The notes beneath the pieces were generated by a model. That model worked only from the letters and a program-made list of their open reading frames with translations, made no database searches and was not told the origin of the DNA. The position numbers and the translations under genes were made by a program. A stretch of DNA of 5,524 nt from an uncultured Lachnospiraceae bacterium (GTDB taxonomy: Bacteria > Bacillota > Clostridia > Lachnospirales > Lachnospiraceae), in NCBI GenBank assembly GCA_902803015.1, contig CADCOL010000064.1, positions 1 through 5,524 on the forward strand. Direction: 5' to 3'. Shown here piece after piece: positions 1-5,524 of the stretch (within the stretch, counting starts at the first letter, position 1; each line of letters opens with the position of its first letter).

Positions 1-12
1 AATCTGGATGAG

Positions 13-2328
13 ATGGATGCAAATGAGCTGAACAATGCAAACAACAATATCGAAGTTCAGAACGAGAATAATAATAATCCCGAGCAGAACGGGCCTGTAG
101 TGGATAACAATATCGTTAACCATGAGAATCCGCAGCATCAGGAAGTTCCGCAGGAAAACCAGCATCAGGAAGTTCCGCAGGAAAACCAGCATCAGGAACA
201 GAATAATGTTGAACAGCAACCGAATAATATCGAACAGCAGCAGCCTGCAGTTCAGGAGAATAAGCGTCCCGTAATGAGCACTTCTCAAATTGTATCGCGT
301 TCTACAAGGGTTGCGACATCCTTAAAAAACAATACACTTACACTTCGCGGCAGCGATGAATACAAGAATGCAAGAGAAGAATTCTTAAGGGTTCAGAAAG
401 ACTTTAACAAAGTGCTTGGAGATGCCGGCGGACAGATTAAGAATTTTTCGGAAGCCGATACCCGTCGCCTTATAAATGAACTTACGAATGTTTTGTACTT
501 GGACGATAAATACATCAGCAAGAAGATTAAGGACAAGGATAACAGCGAGAACGCAAAGAAACGTATTCGTTCCGTGAAGGATTCGTTTAACATTCTTGAG
601 GAACAGATTTATGCTTTGACGGCTCGTCTGGATGAAATTTGCGAAGAGCCTGCTCAGAGTCTGGAGAATCTGTCAAACGGTTTTGACAGTGCCAATAAGG
701 CAATTGATAAAGCTAAACTTATCCTGCGCGGCAGTGAGCAGTTTGATGAAGCTGCTAATGATTTTGAAAAAATCAATAAAAGAATACAGGATCTGAAGAA
801 AAAATACGCAGGAAAAGAAGATCAGATTACAGTCGGTGAATTGGACGATATTCGCGGACAGATTCTCTATACGCAAAATTCGATAAGCAAATATCTGAAC
901 ATGAAGACAGGTGAAACGATTAGCGAGAATACGCATAATCGTACCGCGGCAATGGAAAGCGCACAGAATTTCCTTGCTCAGGCGATGCGCAGATGCAATC
1001 AGCTTGAGGATGCGAAGAAGAAGGCTCCGGCGAAAGACTTAAATGTTTTAAGCGGCGATTCCGCAAAGAATTATCTTGCAATCGAAGATGCGGAAAAGAA
1101 TGTTCATTTCGGCAGCACAGAATACAAGAATGCAAAGACCGGATTTAAATCTTTTAACGACAAACTGACCGAATTATCCAATCCGAATCATACGATTTCC
1201 GTAAAAGAACTGGAAGAGTTCAACAGACTGATGGATCAGACGGAAGAAGATATCGACAAATATCTTCACAGCAAGTTTGACAAGGAAATCGGTGAGAAGA
1301 CGCAGAAGCGTGTTGATGCAATGCGTCAGGCAAAGGAAACCATTATTGAAGCCAGAAAAAAGTGCGAGGCGTTGACAAAAGAACGTCGTGCTCAGTATCA
1401 GAATGTGACTACCGAGACTCTTCAGGAGGAAGAAACCGCGATTTCCACCGACTTAACCATCGCCAAGACACATGTTAATAACAACAAAGTATGGTTTGGC
1501 GGAAGCGATTACAACGAAGCATTAGCCGCTTATGAAAAGGTGACCGGAAATGAAATCACCAGAGACTCCGCAAGAGCGACAAAGGCTCCTTCCAAGAACT
1601 CCCTGCAGGAGGAGGTAAAAGAATTAAAAGAAGCCAGAGCAAAGGCGCTTGTCTATATTGACCGCAAGGAAAAGGAAATCAGGGAATTAAAGGAAAAAGG
1701 AAAAGAACTGGATTATAAGGGCAAGCATCGACTGGCAACAATGAACAGAGCGCTTGATGCTTTGAACAGGCGTATTGACATTGCGGAAGCAAAGCTCGAA
1801 ACAATGGGCGTAAACGAAAAAACGGAAACCGAGAAAAAGATGAAAGAATTCATCAATGCAAAGGACCGTGCAATTCCCGGAAAAGAAGGCCTGGATAAAA
1901 TCGTAGCAATGTGCGAATCTACTGCAGCCCGCAATTTGGAGGCATTGTCCAAGAAAACGGTTTATTCGAATGATACAAGAGATTCCGTTCGCTTTAATGC
2001 AGCAACTTTATTCCTGGCACAAAGCCTCAGAGACGGAAGCTTTAAGGTGCCGATTGCGGGAACACTGGATGCGTTCAGCAAAGTAGTGAATCAGCTTGCC
2101 AATTCTCCGGAATTCATTCAGGCAATGCCGAAAGAAAAGATGGACCCGAAGATGTGCAGAAGCCTGCTTACGGATCCGAAAACAATGAAACAGATTGCGA
2201 CTTCGTTCAATGAAAACATGAAGAAGAATGCCAACAAGTCCCAGATTAAGGAACTGGTTAACGAAAAGAAACTTCAGGAAGCCGTAAACAAGAAAGAAGA
2301 ACCGGCAAAGAACCAGCCCAATGTATAA
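13..2328 (+). CDS. Hypothetical four-repeat helical protein with Asn/Gln/Glu-rich N-terminus (5' end possibly beyond window)
   Basis: I do not recognise this protein and assign no function. Seen: 771 residues from the first in-frame ATG, ending in TAA. Residues 1-85 are rich in Asn, Gln and Glu, low in complexity and probably disordered; residues 41-62 hold tandem QHQEVPQEN units. Residues ~92-602 are four diverged copies of a helical unit, each marked by a (L/H/W)(R/F)G(G)S-x-x-(Y/F) motif at residues 111, 238, 365 and 494. Residues ~603-771 are a unique, mostly helical, Lys-rich C-terminus. There is no signal peptide, membrane segment or catalytic motif, so a cytoplasmic scaffold or structural role is a guess. 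The frame is open back to position 1 (upstream codons N-L-D-E match the local composition) and no good Shine-Dalgarno site lies in the 12 visible bases, so the real start may be further left. The gene ends at a strong terminator and converges on the minus-strand gene. Coding is well supported by length, composition and repeat structure. Confidence 0.85.
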   Translation: MDANELNNANNNIEVQNENNNNPEQNGPVVDNNIVNHENPQHQEVPQENQHQEVPQENQHQEQNNVEQQPNNIEQQQPAVQENKRPVMSTSQIVSRSTRVATSLKNNTLTLRGSDEYKNAREEFLRVQKDFNKVLGDAGGQIKNFSEADTRRLINELTNVLYLDDKYISKKIKDKDNSENAKKRIRSVKDSFNILEEQIYALTARLDEICEEPAQSLENLSNGFDSANKAIDKAKLILRGSEQFDEAANDFEKINKRIQDLKKKYAGKEDQITVGELDDIRGQILYTQNSISKYLNMKTGETISENTHNRTAAMESAQNFLAQAMRRCNQLEDAKKKAPAKDLNVLSGDSAKNYLAIEDAEKNVHFGSTEYKNAKTGFKSFNDKLTELSNPNHTISVKELEEFNRLMDQTEEDIDKYLHSKFDKEIGEKTQKRVDAMRQAKETIIEARKKCEALTKERRAQYQNVTTETLQEEETAISTDLTIAKTHVNNNKVWFGGSDYNEALAAYEKVTGNEITRDSARATKAPSKNSLQEEVKELKEARAKALVYIDRKEKEIRELKEKGKELDYKGKHRLATMNRALDALNRRIDIAEAKLETMGVNEKTETEKKMKEFINAKDRAIPGKEGLDKIVAMCESTAARNLEALSKKTVYSNDTRDSVRFNAATLFLAQSLRDGSFKVPIAGTLDAFSKVVNQLANSPEFIQAMPKEKMDPKMCRSLLTDPKTMKQIATSFNENMKKNANKSQIKELVNEKKLQEAVNKKEEPAKNQPNV
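133..198 (+). repeat. 27-bp exact tandem repeat, about 2.4 copies, in frame
   Basis: Two perfect copies of a 27-bp unit (133-159 and 160-186) are followed by an exact 12-bp partial third copy (187-198). The unit is a multiple of three and encodes the nonapeptide QHQEVPQEN, so copy-number change would keep the frame. The DNA-level identity, with no silent differences, points to recent duplication or homogenisation within the disordered N-terminal segment of the large repeat protein. Confidence 0.95.
286..1818 (+). repeat. Four diverged ~127-residue protein repeats inside the hypothetical gene
   Basis: The motif (L/H/W)(R/F)G(G)S-x-x-(Y/F)-x-x-A recurs at residues 111, 238, 365 and 494 (nucleotides 343, 724, 1105 and 1492), giving spacings of 127, 127 and 129 residues. 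Each copy continues with a helix containing an (E)L core, then a (K)Y(L/I)-x-x-K segment, then a helix ending in Ala/Cys/Glu-Leu positions: LDEIC, RRCNQLED, KKCEALTKE, AEAKLETM. The linkers between units also resemble one another (A-x-x-A-K before the GS motif). The copies are recognisable only as protein, not as DNA, so the duplications are old. Copy four has a longer, Lys/Glu-rich central part. Unit edges are approximate. Confidence 0.75.
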
Positions 2329-2352
2329 GTCGAGCATCAGTAATGCATGATT

Positions 2353-2390
2353 GCCTCTCCTTGGTAATAATCATCAAGGAGGGGCTTTTT
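2353..2390 (+). terminator. Rho-independent terminator of the repeat-protein gene
   Basis: An 11-bp stem (2353-2363 with 2375-2385, one G-U pair, CCUCC/GGAGG core) closes an 11-nt loop and is followed at once by five T residues (2386-2390). It lies 24 bases after the TAA of the upstream plus-strand gene. Read on the minus strand, the same hairpin is followed by AATCATGC rather than a T-tract, so it should be a poor terminator for the converging gene, although the hairpin could still protect that transcript's 3' end. Confidence 0.9.
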
Positions 2391-2410
2391 GAGTGTATGG
2401 GTTTTGTGAA

Positions 2411-4771
2411 TTAGTCCTGACCACCCTCACGCATTGTATAATTCGTATCTTCCGCTATCATGCGAAGCATTAGCTGCGCAAAGCGAGGGTCGAACTGTGT
2501 GCCGCTGCCGTTCATGATTTCTTCGCGAATCTTTGACTGCGGCATGATGTTACGATAGCTTCGCTTGCTGCTCATCGCATCATAGGCATCCGCCACGGCG
2601 ATGATGCGTGCTTCCTCGGGAATCTCTTCCCCTTTGAGTCCGTCCGGATAACCGGTACCGTCGTACCGTTCATGATGCCAGCGCGCTCCGACAGAAAGCG
2701 TCGGCATTTCGTTGATGTTTTTCAGAATCTGCGATCCGATGACCGGATGGCGCTTAATCATTTCAAACTCTTCATCCGTGAGTCTGCCCGGTTTATTTAT
2801 TACGGAGTCGGGCACACCAATCTTACCTACGTCGTGGAGAAGCCCCATGATATAGATATCGCCCTGTTCCTTCATGTTATAGCCGTAGCGTCTTGCAATT
2901 TCCCTGGAGTATTCCGCAACGCGGCTTGAGTGACCGTTTGTGTAGGTGTCCTTGGCATCGATTGCACCGGCCAGGGAACTTACGACATTTAAGAACAGTT
3001 GCTCATTCTCTTTTGTCTTTCGGTCCACTTCTTCCGCCAGGTGTTTCTGCAGGCGCAGAAGTTCCGCAATCTGCTTTACACGAAGTGTCAGAATTTCCGG
3101 AACAAAGGGTTTGCGGATAAAGTCTTTTGCACCGAGCGCCAGAGCGCTTTTCTCGGTATTCGCATCATTGTCCGAGGTTAAGAAAATAACCGGAATGTCC
3201 GCTATATCCGTTTCTTCGGAACGAAGTCTCTTCATGGTTTCAAAGCCATCCATTCCCTGCATATTTACGTCGAGAAGGATTAAATCCGGATGATTGTCTT
3301 TCAGGAAATTCAGTAACTCATCGCCGGAGGAGAGTTTCGATACCTCGATATCGCTCTTTGAAAGAATCCGGTCGGCGAGCTTTAAATTCATTTCGTCATC
3401 ATCGACGACCGCTACCCACAACCTTTCACCGGTACCGGTGTAAAGCTGTTCGGATTCCAGAAATTCGGTTTCGTAGGAGATGTTAATGACATCTCCGTAT
3501 TTTTTTCGCCATTTGCGGATGATATTTCCCGCAACCTGCTCCACGGCCTCAGCCTTGATGTCGGTCAGAATGATAAAATACATATTCCGGCGCACCTGCA
3601 TCAAAAGGTCGCTTCGCCTTAAAATGCTGCCGACGTGGTCGCTGAAATCGTCATAGTATTTGAATGCTTCTTCGGGACCGACGGAGTCGCCTGCGGTCAG
3701 TGTAATCAGAATCTTGCATGCATTCCTGTGGTAACGCATCGCATAACGCATTACGAAACGGTACACGCCGACGAATGAGGACATGTCGAGTTTCAAGGCG
3801 GATGCCGTGACGTTGCGCTCCGAGAGAATCATGGAGAGCGATTTTAAATCCACCTCGTAGGATTCGTCGAGCGTATCATCCTCTTCAAAAATATAATAGC
3901 CGTGCTTTACGTTATTCTTTACGTTATAAAGAGCCTTGTCGGCTTTCTTTAATTCCCTGCTGTATTCCTCGCCGCGACCGAACAGCTGGACGGCACCGAC
4001 GGATGCGCCCAAAGGAATATCCATGTCCTCGCCGAGAATGCGTCTTGCCTCAAAGAGGAAAGCGGAATTCAGTTTGGATGTGAATACCTTAATATCATTT
4101 TCACTTTTCAGGCTGACGGTGAAGGCTGTAAATTCGTCACCGCCCATGCGCCCGATGATATCATCGGCGCCGAGAAAATGTTTTAACAGCGTGGAAAAAC
4201 TGATTAAAATCCGGTCTCCGGCATCGTGTCCGTAAAGATCATTGACGAGTTTGAACGAGTCAAGGTCAATCATCATCAGATAGCCGGGCTTTCTTGAACA
4301 GAGCATTTCAAGTTTGTTGTTTGTTGCGTTCTTGTTTAATAAGCCGGTCAGGTGATCGACGGTTGCTTCTTCATGAAAACGATGTAAAACCGCCTGGCGG
4401 TTGATTACGTTTGAAATACGTTTGATTAATACAGCGGGTTCGAAAGGCTTGCGAATATAGTCTGCCACACCCATTTCGAATCCGAGTGTTTCTGTTTTGA
4501 TATCCTCATCGGAGGTTAAAAAGATGACGGGAATTTCTTCCGTTTCGGTTTCTTTCTCCCATTCGCGTACCTTCGTGAGGGTTTCGAAACCGTTTAATCC
4601 GGGCATCATGATATCAAGCAGGATTAAGTCCGGAACATTGTCTTTTAATGAATCCAGAAGCTCGAATCCCGAGGCGAATGCACTTACTTCGATATTATTT
4701 TTGGTAAGGATGTTTTTGGCGATTTTTAAATTAATCGGGTCGTCATCCACGAGTGCTACGCGGTTTGCCAT
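2411..4771 (-). CDS. Dual-receiver cyclic-di-GMP enzyme: REC - GGDEF - degenerate GGDEF-like - REC - HD-GYP
   Basis: A soluble response regulator predicted both to make and to degrade cyclic-di-GMP. Domains in the 786-residue product: REC1 ~4-122 (acidic D9/D10, phospho-acceptor D53, T86, K108); GGDEF ~135-296 (DHLTGL at 139-144, D169, N177, D186, intact GGDEF at 210-214); a degenerate GGDEF-like region ~305-440 with RRNMY where GGDEF would be; REC2 ~451-570 (D457/D458, D501, T532, K554); a short coiled linker; and HD-GYP ~590-775 (H614, H646-D647, H675, H699-H700, GYP at 707-709, D728). All HD-GYP metal ligands seem present, with D605 at a site often held by Glu. The inhibitory RxxD site before GGDEF reads GADD, so feedback inhibition there is doubtful. 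REC1 and REC2 share a little over half their residues by hand alignment, suggesting duplication or fusion of two response regulators. The start is fixed by an ideal AAAGGAGG site 8 bases upstream. The gene is divergent from the dCache sensor gene. No membrane segment is seen. Domain calls are firm; net enzyme direction and partner kinase are unknown. Confidence 0.96.
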   Translation of the reverse strand: MANRVALVDDDPINLKIAKNILTKNNIEVSAFASGFELLDSLKDNVPDLILLDIMMPGLNGFETLTKVREWEKETETEEIPVIFLTSDEDIKTETLGFEMGVADYIRKPFEPAVLIKRISNVINRQAVLHRFHEEATVDHLTGLLNKNATNNKLEMLCSRKPGYLMMIDLDSFKLVNDLYGHDAGDRILISFSTLLKHFLGADDIIGRMGGDEFTAFTVSLKSENDIKVFTSKLNSAFLFEARRILGEDMDIPLGASVGAVQLFGRGEEYSRELKKADKALYNVKNNVKHGYYIFEEDDTLDESYEVDLKSLSMILSERNVTASALKLDMSSFVGVYRFVMRYAMRYHRNACKILITLTAGDSVGPEEAFKYYDDFSDHVGSILRRSDLLMQVRRNMYFIILTDIKAEAVEQVAGNIIRKWRKKYGDVINISYETEFLESEQLYTGTGERLWVAVVDDDEMNLKLADRILSKSDIEVSKLSSGDELLNFLKDNHPDLILLDVNMQGMDGFETMKRLRSEETDIADIPVIFLTSDNDANTEKSALALGAKDFIRKPFVPEILTLRVKQIAELLRLQKHLAEEVDRKTKENEQLFLNVVSSLAGAIDAKDTYTNGHSSRVAEYSREIARRYGYNMKEQGDIYIMGLLHDVGKIGVPDSVINKPGRLTDEEFEMIKRHPVIGSQILKNINEMPTLSVGARWHHERYDGTGYPDGLKGEEIPEEARIIAVADAYDAMSSKRSYRNIMPQSKIREEIMNGSGTQFDPRFAQLMLRMIAEDTNYTMREGGQD
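3452..3859 (-). other. Degenerate GGDEF-like domain within the dual-receiver protein
   Basis: Residues ~305-440 lie between the intact GGDEF domain and the second receiver. The core aligns by eye with a GGDEF fold: a strand CKILITL where the active domain has YLMMIDL, a helix, then RRSD (385-388), five residues, and RRNMY (394-398) exactly where GGDEF would sit, followed by strand FIILTDI and a helix. The catalytic signature is gone, so no cyclase activity is expected. The RxxD at the inhibitory-site position is kept. The homology is an inference from pattern and spacing. Confidence 0.6.
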
Positions 4772-4779
4772 ATTATGCC

Positions 4780-4787
4780 CCTCCTTT
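4780..4787 (-). promoter_or_regulatory. Ribosome binding site of the dual-receiver gene
   Basis: On the minus strand these bases read AAAGGAGG, a near-perfect Shine-Dalgarno sequence, with 8 bases between it and the ATG at 4771. It settles the choice of start codon, and the first receiver domain begins directly after it (MANRVALVDDD), as expected for a full-length REC. Confidence 0.92.
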
Positions 4788-4798
4788 CCCTCGATTTG

Positions 4799-4811
4799 GT
4801 ACGAATCGTAC
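4799..4811. promoter_or_regulatory. Small inverted repeat near the minus-strand transcription start (possible operator)
   Basis: GTACGA - A - TCGTAC is a perfect 6-bp inverted repeat around a single central base. It lies just downstream of the predicted minus-strand -10 box (4818-4823), so it would sit at the start point and in the early leader of the dual-receiver gene. A bound regulator there could block transcription. It is short, so chance is possible, and no family is assigned. Confidence 0.3.
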
Positions 4812-4817
4812 GTATAT

Positions 4818-4846
4818 AGAATACTTGAAAAGCGCGATTTTTACAA
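4818..4846 (-). promoter_or_regulatory. Predicted sigma-A-type promoter of the dual-receiver gene
   Basis: On the minus strand TTGTAA (4846-4841) and TATTCT (4823-4818) are separated by 17 bases; each box matches the consensus at four of six positions. Transcription would start near 4811, giving a leader of about 40 bases that contains the ribosome binding site. A perfect minus-strand TATAAT also exists at 4851-4846, but I find no good -35 box at a suitable distance from it. Confidence 0.5.
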
Positions 4847-4853
4847 TTATACT
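4825..4853 (+). promoter_or_regulatory. Predicted sigma-A-type promoter of the dCache sensor gene
   Basis: TTGAAA (4825-4830), a 17-base spacer and TATACT (4848-4853) each match the sigma-A consensus at five of six positions. Initiation near 4860 would give a leader of about 48 bases before the ATG at 4908. It overlaps the opposing promoter for the minus-strand gene over about 22 bases. Confidence 0.65.
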
Positions 4854-4894
4854 TAACGTAAAAGTGAGAAAATTATGGGAATTCACTAGATTTT

Positions 4895-4899
4895 AGGGG
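4895..4899 (+). promoter_or_regulatory. Ribosome binding site of the dCache sensor gene
   Basis: AGGGG is followed by 8 bases before the ATG at 4908. An in-frame TAG at 4887-4889 closes the frame upstream and no other ATG lies between, so this site and start codon belong together. It is a weaker match to AGGAGG than the site of the divergent gene. Confidence 0.75.
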
Positions 4900-4907
4900 A
4901 AATTTTT

Positions 4908-5524
4908 ATGAAAAGAAGTCGAAACGGCCTGTTTATCACACTTGGCGTCACTTTTATCCTGATGACGCTGCTGGTTGTGTTTACGGCGCGCGTTATCTTC
5001 CGAACGGCGTTTTCGGCCGTTCAGGAGCTCGGAGACAATAAGGCGACCGCAGTAACCGCGGATCTTGAGAACTATATGGATACCGCAAAAAGTGTACTCT
5101 GGACAACTGCGGATACGGTTGATCATATGGTTTCGAAAGGTGCGACGGACGAGGAAATCATTGAGTACATCACAAGGGAATCGTCCAACACCGAGCAACA
5201 GTTTGACGAAAGCTATACCGGGCTTTACGGTGTGATACGTGGCAATTACGTGGACGGCGTCGGCTGGGTACCACCCGAAGATTACGATCCGACGCAAAGA
5301 GACTGGTACAAGGTTACGGTTGCGGGAGGCGGCGATGTGGTTCTGGTTCCGCCTTACGTGGATGCGCAGACCGGCAACGTGATTATTTCCGTCGGCCGTG
5401 CACTGAGTGACCCCAAGAATGCTTTGGCAATGGATTTAACGTTAAGCGGTGTGCAGGAAATCGTCGAAGATATTCAGATTAACGGTTACGGTTACGGATA
5501 CATCGTAAATAACGACGGTATGGT
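4908..5524 (+). CDS. Membrane receptor with extracytoplasmic dCache domain, N-terminal part (3' end beyond window)
   Basis: A transmembrane sensor; 205 complete codons are visible and the frame is open at the right edge. Seen: a basic start (MKRSRN), a hydrophobic membrane segment at ~8-31, a helical stretch at ~33-100, then a dCache_1-like sensor fold. The pocket signature is clear: Y126-D-P-T-Q-R131-D-W133-Y134, then Y150-V-D152 and D176. This matches, in order and near-identical spacing, the pattern described for amino-acid-binding dCache domains of chemoreceptors such as PctA. The membrane-distal module ends around residue 180 and the second module begins (GYGYGYIVNNDG). In this family the domain is followed by a second membrane segment, usually HAMP, and then a methyl-accepting, GGDEF, HD-GYP or kinase output. 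That part is not visible, so the class is open. The start is fixed by an upstream in-frame stop and a ribosome binding site. The gene is divergent from the cyclic-di-GMP enzyme gene with overlapping promoters. Confidence 0.92.
   Translation, partial: MKRSRNGLFITLGVTFILMTLLVVFTARVIFRTAFSAVQELGDNKATAVTADLENYMDTAKSVLWTTADTVDHMVSKGATDEEIIEYITRESSNTEQQFDESYTGLYGVIRGNYVDGVGWVPPEDYDPTQRDWYKVTVAGGGDVVLVPPYVDAQTGNVIISVGRALSDPKNALAMDLTLSGVQEIVEDIQINGYGYGYIVNNDGM

Noticed and set aside
133..198. CRISPR array
   Set aside because: The repeat copies are directly adjacent, with no spacers, and lie in frame inside a coding sequence.
2353..2390. Bidirectional terminator serving both convergent genes
   Set aside because: On the minus strand the hairpin is not followed by a T-tract, so only the plus-strand call is supported. 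I see no minus-strand terminator in the 82-bp gap.
3427..3440. Perfect 14-bp palindrome CACCGGTACCGGTG
   Set aside because: It lies inside the linker coding region before the second receiver. A palindrome of this size is expected by chance roughly once in a few windows of this length, and nothing around it suggests a regulatory site.
3400..3450. Internal start making a separate REC-HD-GYP protein
   Set aside because: TTG and GTG codons occur before the second receiver, but no Shine-Dalgarno sequence sits at a proper distance, so a second internal product is not supported.
4863..4887. AGTGA ... TCACT inverted repeat in the leader of the sensor gene
   Set aside because: Only 5 bp of stem with a long A/T-rich loop; too weak for a hairpin switch, with no conserved riboswitch core. 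Could be an operator half-site pair, but chance is likely.
4854..4907. Possible cyclic-di-GMP riboswitch ahead of the sensor gene
   Set aside because: Considered because of the gene context, but the leader is only about 50 bases and lacks the two-stem GEMM-type architecture.
4893..5297. Minus-strand open frame of 134 codons opposite the sensor gene
   Set aside because: It is antisense to a clear dCache coding region and overlaps the sensor's ribosome binding site; its translation has no domain-like composition and no good start context.

Overview
The window looks like chromosomal DNA from an anaerobic Firmicute of the class Clostridia, most plausibly a Lachnospiraceae-type bacterium. That placement is an inference from moderate GC, strong AGGAGG-type ribosome binding sites, sigma-A-like promoters, and the style of the response regulator and dCache sensor. 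No rRNA, marker gene or mobile element is present to confirm it.

Layout. (1) Positions 1-2328, plus strand: a 771-residue (or longer) cytoplasmic, highly charged helical protein of unknown function. It has an Asn/Gln/Glu-rich disordered N-terminus carrying an exact 27-bp tandem repeat, four diverged copies of a ~127-residue helical unit, and a unique helical C-terminus. The reading frame is open to the left edge, so the true start may lie outside the window. (2) Positions 2329-2410: an 82-bp convergent gap holding a strong rho-independent terminator for the plus-strand gene. (3) Positions 2411-4771, minus strand: a 786-residue two-component output protein with the order REC - GGDEF - degenerate GGDEF-like - REC - HD-GYP. 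It carries an intact cyclic-di-GMP synthesis motif set and an intact cyclic-di-GMP hydrolysis motif set in one chain. (4) Positions 4772-4907: a divergent control region with two overlapping sigma-A-like promoters, one per direction, and a small inverted repeat near the minus-strand start point. (5) Positions 4908-5524, plus strand: the first 205 codons of a membrane-anchored receptor with an extracytoplasmic dCache domain. The domain shows the residue pattern reported for amino-acid-binding dCache sensors. The output domain lies beyond the right edge.

How the parts may fit. The divergent pair, a soluble dual-receiver cyclic-di-GMP enzyme and a membrane amino-acid-type sensor, shares one promoter region and may form a signalling locus that couples an extracellular ligand to cyclic-di-GMP level. 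This is inferred from layout and domain content only. The large repeat protein converges on this locus, is separated from it by a terminator, and shows no visible functional link to it.

The most unusual items are the fused synthase/hydrolase with a second, degenerate GGDEF-like domain that keeps an RxxD motif while the active GGDEF domain has lost it, the overlapping divergent promoters, and the regular four-unit repeat protein.
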